Assembly (NCBI GenBank): GCA_900752815.1
Contig: CAADWS010000178.1
Location: forward strand, 1-20,416
Source: Bacteroidaceae bacterium
GTDB taxonomy: Bacteria > Bacteroidota > Bacteroidia > Bacteroidales > Bacteroidaceae
Length of the DNA: 20,416 nucleotides
Direction of reading: 5' to 3'
Shown here: piece by piece, positions 7,181 to 14,915 of the stretch
Position numbering within the stretch: position 1 is the first letter of the stretch
Layout of the letters: the number at the start of each line of letters is the position of its first letter
The notes under the pieces: generated by a model
Told to the model about the DNA's origin: nothing
Databases searched by the model: none
The model's input: only the letters and a program-made list of their open reading frames with translations
Made by a program: the position numbers and the translations under genes

Positions 7181-7870
7181 TTATTTGGATGAGGGGTTAG
7201 TCAGGTTTCTCTGTTTCAGGTATTCTTCCAGTCCGTGCCGTCTGAGTTTGCAGGCCGGGCAATGTCCGCAGCCGTCGCCGGGAACTCCGTTGTAGCAGGT
7301 GAGGGTCTGGTGGCGTACCAGGTCGAAAACACCCAGTTCGTCGGCCAGTGCCCATGTCTGGGCCTTGTCCTTCCACATTAGCGGCGTTTCTATTCTGAAC
7401 TGATAGTCCATGGCCATGTTCAGGGTGACATTTATGGATTTTATGAACGAGTCGCGGCAATCCGGGTAACCGCTGAAGTCGGTTTGCGACACTCCGGTGA
7501 CGAGCACGTTTACGCCTTTTTCCCGGGCAAAGACGGCCGCGATGCTGAGGAAGAACAGATTTCTGCCGGGTACGAACGTGTTGGGCACTCCGCCTTCCGG
7601 CTGTTGCTCGTCCATCTTGATATCAGGGCTGGTCAGGGAGTTGGAGGCCAGTGCGGAGATGAAGGAGGCATCGATGAGGTGATATTCAATGCCGGCGTCC
7701 TGGGCAATCCGGCGGGCAACGTCGACTTCCTTCTCATGCTTCTGCCCGTATTTGAATCCCAGGGCATACACTTTTGCGTATCTTTTCATAGCCCAGAAGA
7801 GGCATGTGGTGGAATCTTGTCCACCGCTGAAAAGAACAACAGCTGCTTGGTTGTTCATTGAATGTTCCAT
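7181..7870 (-). CDS. queC: 7-cyano-7-deazaguanine (preQ0) synthase
   Basis: A 229-residue cytoplasmic enzyme that makes preQ0 from 7-carboxy-7-deazaguanine, ammonia and ATP. The PP-loop SGGQDSTT is at 15-22, and the zinc-binding cysteines C192, C201, C204 and C207 lie in [31 protein letters not shown] and [15 protein letters not shown] are typical of the family. Two starts are possible: the ATG at 7870, used here, or the one at 7858 (MNNQAAVV), which gives the more usual length. queF follows 4 nt downstream. No queD or queE gene is in the window, so the earlier steps must be encoded elsewhere. Confidence 0.95.
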   Translation of the reverse strand: MEHSMNNQAAVVLFSGGQDSTTCLFWAMKRYAKVYALGFKYGQKHEKEVDVARRIAQDAGIEYHLIDASFISALASNSLTSPDIKMDEQQPEGGVPNTFVPGRNLFFLSIAAVFAREKGVNVLVTGVSQTDFSGYPDCRDSFIKSINVTLNMAMDYQFRIETPLMWKDKAQTWALADELGVFDLVRHQTLTCYNGVPGDGCGHCPACKLRRHGLEEYLKQRNLTNPSSK

Positions 7871-8042
7871 AAATCTATCTAAATGTGACTGGTTGGCTTA
7901 AAAAAAAGGGACTGCTTGTGCGGATGGAAATGCGATGCGGACGTATAGGGGGCCTGTTCTGCCTGCTGTGTATGGGGGATGCCGTCCGGTCCTTTGGCAG
8001 GCCGCACCGGTTGTCGCGTCCGGAACAAATCAGCGCCGGTTG

Positions 8043-8062
8043 ACAAAATCCGGCCTGCCGGA
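8043..8062 (-). terminator. Possible weak terminator between yhhQ and queC
   Basis: On the minus strand TCCGG-CAGG-CCGGA (8049-8062) is followed by TTTTGT. It lies about 35 nt after the yhhQ stop codon, inside a 227-nt gap before queC that holds no gene. It may reduce read-through into queC-queF. I found no exact -7 box for a separate queC promoter. Confidence 0.35.
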
Positions 8063-8097
8063 CAAAAACAGTGCTGAAAGAAAGGAAAGCACCTTTC

Positions 8098-8772
8098 TTA
8101 GATGAGTTTGAATATATTATAGGAGATGTTTGTGTCGTATACGTCGTCGCCTTCGCATTTCTTGACCAGACGGACAACTCTGACCGTCACAGGCAGAATC
8201 ACCACTTCATACAGGGATTTGAGCACGACCTGTGTGAGCATCATCAGCAACAGTTCCCTCACGGGCATCAGGCCGGCAAAGGCTATCGGGAAGAAGACGA
8301 TGGAGTCCGCGCTTTCGCCCAACAGGGTGGAAACGACGGCACGCAGGGAAAAGTGGCGGCCTTCGGACATGACTTTCATCCGGCTCATCACGTAGGCATT
8401 GACGAACGAACCGGCCAGAAAGGCCAGCAGACTGGCAAAGGCAATGCGGGGGGCAAGGCCGAAGACGAAATTAAAATGCTCTTCCCCCTGCCAGAAAGAG
8501 GCGGCCGGCAGCAACACTGCAATGTTTGCAAAAAGAATGACCAGGAAATTGGCTGCAAAACCGCTCCAAATCAGGATGCTCGCCTTGCGATAACCCCAGA
8601 CTTCCGTCACGCAGTCGTTGATGATGTAGGAAATGGGAAAAACAATCATCCCGGCCGTGAACGTCAGGCCGAAGAGATGCACAACTTTTGCTTCAAGCAA
8701 ATTGGCTGATATGAGGCATACGACAAAGAGCACACACATCAGCATGAATAATACTGATACTTTCGTTTGCAT
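8098..8772 (-). CDS. yhhQ: Queuosine precursor transporter, YhhQ/VUT family
   Basis: A 224-residue inner-membrane protein with about six hydrophobic helices. The family hallmark DCVTEVWGYRKA follows the second helix, and SLLAFLAGSFVNAY and STLLGESADSIVFF are also characteristic. YhhQ-family (COG1738, PF02592) proteins import preQ0/preQ1, allowing salvage instead of synthesis from GTP. The position upstream of queC and queF on the same strand supports this role. The open frame extends to 9012, but the start at 8772 (MQTKVSVLF) fits the family and leaves a leader of about 50 nt behind a -7 box. The leader itself can fold as a pseudoknot (separate entry). Confidence 0.9.
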   Translation of the reverse strand: MQTKVSVLFMLMCVLFVVCLISANLLEAKVVHLFGLTFTAGMIVFPISYIINDCVTEVWGYRKASILIWSGFAANFLVILFANIAVLLPAASFWQGEEHFNFVFGLAPRIAFASLLAFLAGSFVNAYVMSRMKVMSEGRHFSLRAVVSTLLGESADSIVFFPIAFAGLMPVRELLLMMLTQVVLKSLYEVVILPVTVRVVRLVKKCEGDDVYDTNISYNIFKLI

Positions 8773-8812
8773 AATTCTTGTTTTTAATGGTGATCGAATT
8801 ATCAACCTCACC
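8773..8812 (-). promoter_or_regulatory. Leader pseudoknot of yhhQ, riboswitch candidate
   Basis: On the minus strand GGTGA (8812-8808) pairs with TCACC (8793-8789). The 14-nt loop holds AATTC (8800-8796), which can pair with GAATT (8777-8773) directly before the ATG. An A-rich linker (ATTAAAAACAA) joins the two stems. This is the H-type layout of preQ1-I riboswitches, placed where it would control translation of a preQ transporter. The cytosine expected just before the second P1 strand is an A here, so it is not a canonical preQ1-I match. The fold is read from sequence; ligand binding is inference. Confidence 0.35.
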
Positions 8813-8832
8813 GGATATTTTGAAATTGCCTG

Positions 8833-8840
8833 CAAAGTTA
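8833..8840 (-). promoter_or_regulatory. -7 box for the yhhQ-queC-queF set
   Basis: The minus strand reads TAACTTTG, an exact TAnnTTTG. Transcription would start near 8826, giving a leader of about 54 nt. No clear TTTG -33 element is visible. Confidence 0.4.
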
Positions 8841-8971
8841 GGATTTTTTTCTTTTGCATCATGCGGCCGTGTGTTAAAAAAAACAGCGTGTCGCAGGACG
8901 GTGTCGGGCAGTGTCGGTGTCCTCTGTTGGCCGAAGGGGGTGCGTGCAGATGGTTGTGGCTCCGGCTTTCT

Positions 8972-9025
8972 GAAAAAGAAAAACCGGCGGAACCGGCACA
9001 GCCCATGTGCAACCGGTTCCGCCGG
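8972..9025 (-). terminator. Terminator of thiL
   Basis: CCGGCGGAACCGG (8984-8996) pairs perfectly with CCGGTTCCGCCGG (9013-9025), and CACA/TGTG pairs inside the loop. On the minus strand the stem is followed by TTTTTCTTTTTC. It lies about 25 nt past the thiL stop codon. Confidence 0.85.
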
Positions 9026-9048
9026 AATCGGGGATTTCCCTGTTTTTT

Positions 9049-10095
9049 TCAGGATTTTTCATTGAAGGCGTTCCATCCCTGTGCCTTGAGGGAGAATTCC
9101 TGTCCGTCGCGGGTGATGAGGGCACAGCCCAAATCGGGGCGGGTGATGTGCCCGATGATGCGCACATCGTCCAGGGCAGCCACCTTTTCGTGCAGCGTAA
9201 GGGGAACGGTGAAGAGCAGTTCGTAGTCCTCGCCGCCGTTGAGGGCGCAAGTGCTGACGTTCATGTTGAATTCTTCGGCAGTGACGGCTGTCTGGTAGTC
9301 GAGCGGCAGCCGTTCCTCGTAGATGCGGCAGCCTGTGCCCGAAGCGGTGCAGATGTGGAGCAGTTCGGAAGAAAGTCCGTCGCTGATGTCCATCATGGCC
9401 GTGGGGCGGATGCCGGCTTCGCGCAGGGCATGTACGATGTCGCGCCGTGCTTCGGGTTTGAGCAGCCGTTCGAGCAGGTATTCGCGTCCGCTGAAGTCGG
9501 GCTGTGCTGCTTCGGCGTCGTGTGCCGGGCGGGAATTGAATACCGCCTTTTCGCGCTCCATGAGCTGGAGGCCCATGTAGGCGGCGCCGAGGTTGCCGCT
9601 GACGCAGATGAGGTCGGTGTCCTTGGCTCCGTTGCGGTAGATGATGTCTTCATCGCGTGCTTCGCCGATGCAGGTGATGCTGATGGCCAGTCCGGTGAGC
9701 GAGGCCGATGTGTCGCCGCCGACCAGGTCGACTCCGTGCTTGTCGCAGGCCAGGCGCAGTCCCGCGTAGAAGTCCTCGAGGTCTTCGACGGTGAAGCGGC
9801 GGCTCATGGCGATGCTCACCACGATTTGCCGGGGAGTGCCGTTCATGGCATAGACATCGGAAAAGTTGACCATGGCGGCTTTGTAGCCCAAATGCTTGAT
9901 GGGCGTATATTGCAGGTCGAAATGGATGCCTTCCATCAGCAGGTCGGTGGTGACCAGCTGGCGGATGCCGGGGGCCGGTGCCAATACGGCGCAGTCGTCG
10001 CCCACGCCTAACTGGGTGGAGGGATTGACCTTCGGGAGGTCGCGGGTGAGGTGGCGGATGAGGCCGAACTCACCGAGGGTGGATATTTCTGTCAT
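9049..10095 (-). CDS. thiL: Thiamine-monophosphate kinase
   Basis: A 348-residue cytoplasmic enzyme that phosphorylates thiamine monophosphate to thiamine diphosphate, the active cofactor. Family marks are the Mg-binding GVGDD (D33, D34), TTDLLMEGIHFD (D51), NFSDVYAMNGTP (D80), VGGDTS at about 125-130, MDISDGLSSEL and NGGEDYELLFTV. The frame is open to 10170, but the start at 10095 (MTEISTLGEFGLI) is the usual N-terminus of ThiL. The gene lies 156 nt downstream of the outer-membrane protein gene on the same strand, with a strong hairpin between them, and has its own terminator. No other thiamine gene is nearby. Confidence 0.95.
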   Translation of the reverse strand: MTEISTLGEFGLIRHLTRDLPKVNPSTQLGVGDDCAVLAPAPGIRQLVTTDLLMEGIHFDLQYTPIKHLGYKAAMVNFSDVYAMNGTPRQIVVSIAMSRRFTVEDLEDFYAGLRLACDKHGVDLVGGDTSASLTGLAISITCIGEARDEDIIYRNGAKDTDLICVSGNLGAAYMGLQLMEREKAVFNSRPAHDAEAAQPDFSGREYLLERLLKPEARRDIVHALREAGIRPTAMMDISDGLSSELLHICTASGTGCRIYEERLPLDYQTAVTAEEFNMNVSTCALNGGEDYELLFTVPLTLHEKVAALDDVRIIGHITRPDLGCALITRDGQEFSLKAQGWNAFNEKS

Positions 10096-10170
10096 GAGGT
10101 AAATGTTTTTTCGGTCAGAGAGAAGTGCCGGAAGAGTCCGGACGGAGATGGTTGGCTCTTGTTGGGACAA

Positions 10171-10214
10171 ATCGAGAAGCGAAGGGAGAACACGCTCTCG
10201 CTTCGCTTCCCGAT
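10171..10214. terminator. Long hairpin between the OMP gene and thiL
   Basis: GAAGCGAAGGGAGA (10176-10189) pairs with TCTCGCTTCGCTTC (10196-10209) with one mismatch, and ATCG/CGAT extends the stem outward beyond a second mismatch. It lies just past the stop codon of the outer-membrane protein gene. The T-run on the minus strand is only three bases, so it could be a terminator or an mRNA-stabilising 3' stem. Confidence 0.5.
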
Positions 10215-10251
10215 GGATGGGGAAAAATCCTTTCTTGATGCCGAGGCGGTA

Positions 10252-10728
10252 TCAGAAGTAGAATCCGAGCCCTACACGGAAACCTACGGAACTGTTTCCT
10301 CCGAAGTCGTGCAGGCTCATCTTGTAATAGAGCGAAGGCTCGAAGGTGATGTGTCCGTTGAGGAAGAAGGCGTAACCCACTTCCACCGGAATCATGAGGT
10401 CATTGTTGTTGGGGGTAAAGTGGTTGTATTCGGCTCCTGCACCGAGAAAAATGCCGTTCTGCGAGAAAAAATAGCGGGCGCCGGCTCCTACGCGCACGTC
10501 GTCGATCTGGCGGGTGTGGTCGTAGCCGATGTTACCCTTGAGCATCCAGCAGTCGGCTATGAAATAACCGGCTTCGGCATCGAGGCCCAAACGGAATTTT
10601 TCGTTGTCGCTGTAGGAAAGCCCGATTCCCGAAAGAGAGGCACCGATGTATTTTTTGCCTTTTTCAAACTGGGCGCTGGCGCTGAGCGTGGTGGCGAGCA
10701 GCAGCAGGAGGGTCAGAATTTTTTTCAT
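10252..10728 (-). CDS. Small outer-membrane beta-barrel protein
   Basis: A 158-residue protein with a Sec signal peptide (MKKILTLLLLLATTLSASAQ, cleavage probably after Ala19 or Gln20). Alternating hydrophobic/polar strands follow, and it ends VGLGFYF with the terminal aromatic residue typical of barrels inserted by the BAM complex. It resembles the OMP_b-brl family of 8-stranded porin-like or OmpX-like barrels in Bacteroidota. I moved the start from 10779 to 10728 because the signal peptide begins there. An exact -7 box lies about 75 nt upstream. Substrate or partner is unknown. Confidence 0.85.
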   Translation of the reverse strand: MKKILTLLLLLATTLSASAQFEKGKKYIGASLSGIGLSYSDNEKFRLGLDAEAGYFIADCWMLKGNIGYDHTRQIDDVRVGAGARYFFSQNGIFLGAGAEYNHFTPNNNDLMIPVEVGYAFFLNGHITFEPSLYYKMSLHDFGGNSSVGFRVGLGFYF

Positions 10729-10801
10729 GATTCTGTTGTTTTTAGTTAGTGTTGGAGGACGGAGACTGTCATAAGGCACAGCCTTCGTGCCGATTCTTTT
10801 T

Positions 10802-10809
10802 CAAAATTA
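10802..10809 (-). promoter_or_regulatory. -7 box for the outer-membrane protein gene
   Basis: The minus strand reads TAATTTTG, an exact TAnnTTTG, 73 nt before the start codon. No clear -33 TTTG is seen. Confidence 0.4.
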
Positions 10810-10895
10810 CGGTTTTCTTTGATATATCGTTTCTTTTGTGCAGAAAAAATGAGGAATAAGTCCAAATATGCGGTTTCCCGGAACAAAACTAGGGT

Positions 10896-12005
10896 TCAGC
10901 CGGCAGGGGGGAATGCGCAGGGACGGCAGTCGAGAACGGCTTCCATGACGGTGGCGCCGGGCGTGAGGACCCGTATATCTGGCGCTGATGGGGCTACAGG
11001 ACGCAGGCGGTAGACGGCCGGTGTCAGGCCGGCTGTATTGCGCAGGTGAAGGGCCACGTGGCCCATGGTGCGCCGCAGGTTGACTTCGACGCAGGGGTGG
11101 AAACGTGGACCGTCCGGAGTGTCCACGCACATGAGGTCAACGCCGAGCGGGCCGTTGTAGGCTCCTTGGAGCAGGCGGTGCAGATGGTGGGAAAGACAGT
11201 CGGCAAGCGGGGACAGAAGTGGGCGCAGCGGTGCGGGCAGATATTGCAGCAGCACGTCTTGCGGTGCGATGAGGTTGCCGGTATAGGCTCCGGTGGAGGC
11301 GGTGGTGAAGAGGGATAATCCTTCGTAGCTGACGCCGGTCGCTGTGGCTGTGAATTCGAGGGCGAGGTCGGTTGTATGCCGGTAAAAAGGTTCCGCTTCC
11401 ACCGCACCCTGTTCGCGCAGCAGGCGGGTCACCCGCCGGTGTATGCTTTCCGGAGCGTTGGCGGTGGCCGGGAACACACCGCGCCCGCTGCTTGACCAGG
11501 GTGCCTTGAGCATGGCCGTGCTGTGCCGGCGGACGAAGTTCCACACCGCGTGTTCATCTGTGCACCAGGAAGAGGTACCTGTCGTTTCAGGTATTTCCTG
11601 ACGTATGGCTTTGAGCAGGTGTACGGCTGTCTGGCGACTGCTGAGCTGGCGGATGGTGTCGAGCTGTCCGGCAGAAGGGAGCAACGTTGGTGGGATGCCA
11701 GCCCGTTGTAACTGGTGTGTCAGGAGCGCATCCCAGCCCCAGGGACTGATGCTGTCGATGTCGGCCAATGACAGATTGCGCAGCGATGACGGGTGCAGAA
11801 AATGGAGGTCGCGGCCGGTGAAGTCGGAGGCGGGCAAGGGCAATGTGTCGGGTATCAGTACGTAGTCGCCCGCTTGTGCCCACCAAGCAGGCAATGTGGC
11901 CAGGTCGTTCCCCAATTGCCGGGCGGCACGCGAGGGGTAGTAGTAGGGGGAATGGGCGGCCAGCGCTTCGTCGTGTGACGGGTTGAAAATATGCAGCTGT
12001 GGCAT
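10896..12005 (-). CDS. ATP-grasp-like protein of unknown substrate
   Basis: A 369-residue protein, probably cytoplasmic (no signal peptide). The centre has KAPWSSSGRG (167-176), like the glycine-rich ATP loop of ATP-grasp enzymes. Later, GPLGVDLMC (285-293) and E307-V-N309 in VEVNLRRTMGH resemble the metal-binding end of that fold. The N-terminus (IFNPSHDEALA) is characteristic of a Bacteroidota-specific family I know only as hypothetical/ATP-grasp. ATP-grasp enzymes join a carboxylate to an amine or thiol through an acyl-phosphate; the substrate here is not evident. The frame runs on to 13223 antisense to rlmN; I start at 12005 because conserved sequence begins there and a good promoter lies just upstream. 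It is divergent from rlmN. Confidence 0.8.
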   Translation of the reverse strand: MPQLHIFNPSHDEALAAHSPYYYPSRAARQLGNDLATLPAWWAQAGDYVLIPDTLPLPASDFTGRDLHFLHPSSLRNLSLADIDSISPWGWDALLTHQLQRAGIPPTLLPSAGQLDTIRQLSSRQTAVHLLKAIRQEIPETTGTSSWCTDEHAVWNFVRRHSTAMLKAPWSSSGRGVFPATANAPESIHRRVTRLLREQGAVEAEPFYRHTTDLALEFTATATGVSYEGLSLFTTASTGAYTGNLIAPQDVLLQYLPAPLRPLLSPLADCLSHHLHRLLQGAYNGPLGVDLMCVDTPDGPRFHPCVEVNLRRTMGHVALHLRNTAGLTPAVYRLRPVAPSAPDIRVLTPGATVMEAVLDCRPCAFPPAG

Positions 12006-12061
12006 GACGGTGTGTTCTTGAATGATGCAAAGGAATAACGCAAAATGGTGCTTGGACGATG

Positions 12062-12093
12062 CAAAAGTAAGGAGAAGTGGCGAACAGACCAAA
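12062..12093 (-). promoter_or_regulatory. Promoter of the ATP-grasp-like gene
   Basis: On the minus strand TTTG (12093-12090), a 20-nt spacer, then TACTTTTG (12069-12062) match the Bacteroidota -33/-7 consensus exactly. The start codon is about 57 nt downstream of the -7 box. Confidence 0.7.
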
Positions 12094-12205
12094 GGGAAGG
12101 AACCGGATTTGATGCAATGGAACTGTCGGTTTCCCTGTTCAGGGAACAACGGGGCCGGGGCCGCTATTTTTCGGAAGGAAAGGGAAGCGAATGAAAAAAA
12201 TAGTG

Positions 12206-12213
12206 TATTTTTG
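12206..12213 (+). promoter_or_regulatory. -7 box for rlmN
   Basis: TATTTTTG matches TAnnTTTG exactly and ends 17 nt before the rlmN ATG, so the leader would be about 10 nt. No -33 TTTG is obvious. Confidence 0.45.
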
Positions 12214-12230
12214 TATGCAAATGAGTCAGC

Positions 12231-13331
12231 ATGGAGAAGAAAAATGTAGTTCCGGAAGATAGCCGGCGCCCGTTGCTGGGCATGACGCTCGATGAGTTGA
12301 AAGCGGTGGCCGTGGCCTCCGGATTGCCCGGATTTTCGGGGAAGCAGATGGCCGGTTGGCTGTATGGCAAGCAAGTGACAGCCATTGAAGCCATGACGAA
12401 TCTTTCGAAGGTGGCACGTGAGCGCTTGAGTGAACAATACACCATAGGCTGCTCTGCTCCTGCCGAATGCCAGCGTTCGGCCGACGGTACGGTGAAATAT
12501 CTTTACCGTACGCTCAGCGGTCATTTTGTGGAGACGGTCTTCATTCCCGACGGGGAACGGGCCACGCTTTGTGTATCCTGCCAGGTGGGGTGCAAGATGG
12601 GATGTGCCTTTTGCATGACCGGCCGGCAGGGATATGTGGAGTCGTTGTCTGTGGCGGATATCCTGAATCAGATTTATTCGTTGCCAGAACGGGAACGGTT
12701 GACCAATATTGTTTTTATGGGACAGGGCGAGCCCTTTGACAATCTGGATGCCGTATTGCGGGCTACACAGGTACTTACTGCCGACTGGGGATATGCCTGG
12801 AGTCCGCGACGCATCACGGTGTCGAGCGTGGGGCTGGCCAAAGGGCTGGTGCGTTTTCTCGATGAAAGTGAGTGCCATTTGGCTATCAGTTTGCATCACC
12901 CTCTTCCCGAAGGACGTGCGGCGCTCATGCCGGCTGAACGGGCCTTTTCCATTCAGGATGTGGTGCGGGTGCTCCGGCGTTATGACTTCTGCCGCACAGT
13001 GCCGGCCGATGCCAGCGCTCCGCGTCAGCGCCGCCTCTCGTTTGAATATATCGTATTTGCCGGTGTGAATGATTCCCGTCGGCATGCTGATGCCCTCATC
13101 GCACTGCTGCGCGGGCTTGACTGCCGCATCAACCTGATTCGTTTTCATAGCATTCCGGGCTCGGACCTGCGGGGAGCCAGTGACGAAAAAATGCTGGAAT
13201 TGCGTGACTATCTGACCCAACATGGCATCTTTACGACGATTCGTGCCTCACGCGGTCAGGATATTTTTGCGGCTTGTGGATTGCTGTCCACTGCACGGCA
13301 GAAGCAGTCCCTCCGTCCCGCTGAAGAATAA
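12231..13331 (+). CDS. rlmN: 23S rRNA (adenine2503-C2)-methyltransferase RlmN
   Basis: A 366-residue radical-SAM enzyme that methylates C2 of A2503 in 23S rRNA and, in some bacteria, A37 of certain tRNAs. The 4Fe-4S cluster motif is C121-x3-C125-x2-C128 (GCKMGCAFC). NIVFMGQGEPFDN and ITVSSVGLAKG are typical, and the catalytic C-terminal cysteine is C349 in AACGLL. The N-terminal helical domain (GMTLDELKAVAVASGLPGFSGKQ) binds RNA. Lack of an alanine at the usual Cfr positions was not tested, but overall this reads as RlmN, not Cfr. It is first in a plus-strand run with pdxA 122 nt downstream. Confidence 0.95.
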   Translation: MEKKNVVPEDSRRPLLGMTLDELKAVAVASGLPGFSGKQMAGWLYGKQVTAIEAMTNLSKVARERLSEQYTIGCSAPAECQRSADGTVKYLYRTLSGHFVETVFIPDGERATLCVSCQVGCKMGCAFCMTGRQGYVESLSVADILNQIYSLPERERLTNIVFMGQGEPFDNLDAVLRATQVLTADWGYAWSPRRITVSSVGLAKGLVRFLDESECHLAISLHHPLPEGRAALMPAERAFSIQDVVRVLRRYDFCRTVPADASAPRQRRLSFEYIVFAGVNDSRRHADALIALLRGLDCRINLIRFHSIPGSDLRGASDEKMLELRDYLTQHGIFTTIRASRGQDIFAACGLLSTARQKQSLRPAEE

Positions 13332-13453
13332 ACGTGGGCGTGTATCTTTAGCCTCTGGCATCGGACTGATGCGCAGGATTGTCCGGTAAAATACGATTGG
13401 ACCGGCTGCTGTTGGGGAAAGAATGACGCCATTATCATAACTGAAAAAAACGA

Positions 13454-14659
13454 ATGATGAACGACAACAGAAATAAGGGAAAAACGAATCCCATTGTTGA
13501 AACCGCTGAACAGGAGAATCCTTGTGCGGCTGAATTGAGTATAGAAAATCCGTCGCGCGAACATTTGCCGAAAGTAGGTATCACACACGGCGATACGAAC
13601 GGCGTGGGATATGAACTGATTATGAAGACTTTTGCCGAGCCGGCAATGATGGATATCTGCATCCCGGTGGTTTATGGTGCGTCGAAAGTAGCGCAGCAGC
13701 ACCGTAAACAGTTGGATATGAATATCAACTTCAATGTAATTGCTTCGGCCAACGAGGCAGAGGCTGCCCGCTTGAATTTGCTGAACTGTACGGATGACGA
13801 GGTTAAGGTGGAAATGGGGCGGGCGACGCCTGACGCGGGGCGCGCGGCCTATCAGGCATTGGAAAGAGCTGTGGAAGACCTGAAAGCCGGGCGCATAGAT
13901 GTGTTGGTAACGGCTCCCGTATGCAAAGCGTCCATACACGGGAAAGATTTCGACTTTGCCGGGCATACCGAATATCTGGCGGCCCGCTTGGGAACGGAAG
14001 GCGAGGAACCTCTGATGATTTTGTGTAACCGGCTGATGCGGGTGGCGCTGGTGACAACACATCTGCCGGTGCAGCAGGTGAGCGAAGCCATTACGGGGGA
14101 GGCGGTGGAGAAAAAGATTAAGGCCCTTTATCACAGCCTGCGCCGCGACTTTATGCTTTCTGCTCCGCGCATCGCCGTATTGGGATTAAACCCGCACAGT
14201 GGCGACGATGGAGTGTTGGGCAGCGAGGAAAAGGAAATCATCGCACCCGCCGTGGCTGCGGCCATGGAAAGCGGCATTCCCTGCTTTGGCCCTTATTCGG
14301 CTGATGGATTCTTTGGCGCAGCCATGTATACGCATTTCGACGGTATTCTTGCCATGTATCACGACCAGGGACTGGCTCCATTCAAGGCATTGTCGATGGA
14401 TGACGGTGTCAACTTTACGGCCGGCCTTCCTTATGTGCGGACTTCGCCCGACCATGGAACGGCGTTTGATATAGCAGGAAAGGGAGAAGCGTCGGAAGTC
14501 TCTTTCCGTGAGGCGGTCTATATGGCTATTGATGTCTGGCGGAATCGCAGAAGCTACGATGAGGCCAATGCCAATCCGCTGAAAAAGCTGTTCCATGAAC
14601 GCCGCGAGGACAATGACCGGCAGCGTCACACCTTGCCTCAGCAGGAAAAAGAGGAATAA
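13454..14659 (+). CDS. pdxA: 4-hydroxythreonine-4-phosphate dehydrogenase
   Basis: A 401-residue cytoplasmic enzyme that oxidises 4-phosphohydroxy-L-threonine in the DXP-dependent pyridoxal-5'-phosphate pathway. Seen motifs: GITHGDTNGVGYE, TAPVCKASIHG, FAGHTEYLA, VTTHLPV, GLNPHSGDDGVLGSEE, AMYHDQGLAPFKAL and RTSPDHGTAFDIAG. Three of them carry the metal-binding histidines (THL, YHD, DHG). The protein has about 38 polar residues before the first conserved strand, longer than the roughly 330-residue E. coli enzyme. No internal ATG sits closer to the domain, so the start at 13454 (or 13457) is kept. The gene follows rlmN and precedes a membrane protein gene. No pdxJ is in the window. Confidence 0.92.
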   Translation: MMNDNRNKGKTNPIVETAEQENPCAAELSIENPSREHLPKVGITHGDTNGVGYELIMKTFAEPAMMDICIPVVYGASKVAQQHRKQLDMNINFNVIASANEAEAARLNLLNCTDDEVKVEMGRATPDAGRAAYQALERAVEDLKAGRIDVLVTAPVCKASIHGKDFDFAGHTEYLAARLGTEGEEPLMILCNRLMRVALVTTHLPVQQVSEAITGEAVEKKIKALYHSLRRDFMLSAPRIAVLGLNPHSGDDGVLGSEEKEIIAPAVAAAMESGIPCFGPYSADGFFGAAMYTHFDGILAMYHDQGLAPFKALSMDDGVNFTAGLPYVRTSPDHGTAFDIAGKGEASEVSFREAVYMAIDVWRNRRSYDEANANPLKKLFHERREDNDRQRHTLPQQEKEE

Positions 14660-14835
14660 CTATTCGCATTGTTCTGTTCCATTCTCCCGTTATCCCGGAA
14701 GGGGATTTCGCCGGAAACCGGATGTTTCAAGATGACCTGACCGCATTTGGACTTTTGCCGGGAGAGAGTGGAGCAGAACAAACTGTTTTTGGAAGCAACT
14801 GCGGGCGGCCGCCTGGTCGCTGAAGGGCGGTGCCC

Positions 14836-14856
14836 GTTGGGGATTCCCCACTTTTT
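14836..14856 (+). terminator. Possible short terminator after pdxA
   Basis: TGGGG-ATT-CCCCA (14838-14850) is followed by CTTTTT. The stem is only five pairs with a 3-nt loop, and it lies in a 256-nt gap without a gene, so the call is tentative. Confidence 0.35.
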
Positions 14857-14915
14857 AGGAAGACAGAATATTGAGAAGGACGGCTGTGAGCTATTTGTAG
14901 AAAAAGAAAAGAGCC

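Noticed and set aside
8071..8709. Plus-strand 212-codon frame
   Set aside because: Antisense to yhhQ, rich in His/Gln/Gly, no recognisable protein.
9007..10011. Plus-strand 334-codon frame
   Set aside because: Entirely antisense to thiL, with shadow composition (Val/Gly/Ala/Asp-rich) and no domain.
12006..13223. Long open frame on the minus strand continuing from the ATP-grasp-like gene across rlmN
   Set aside because: The extra 400 or so codons lie antisense to the well-supported rlmN gene and across its promoter, show no domain, and arise from GC-rich codon bias. The conserved sequence begins at 12005.
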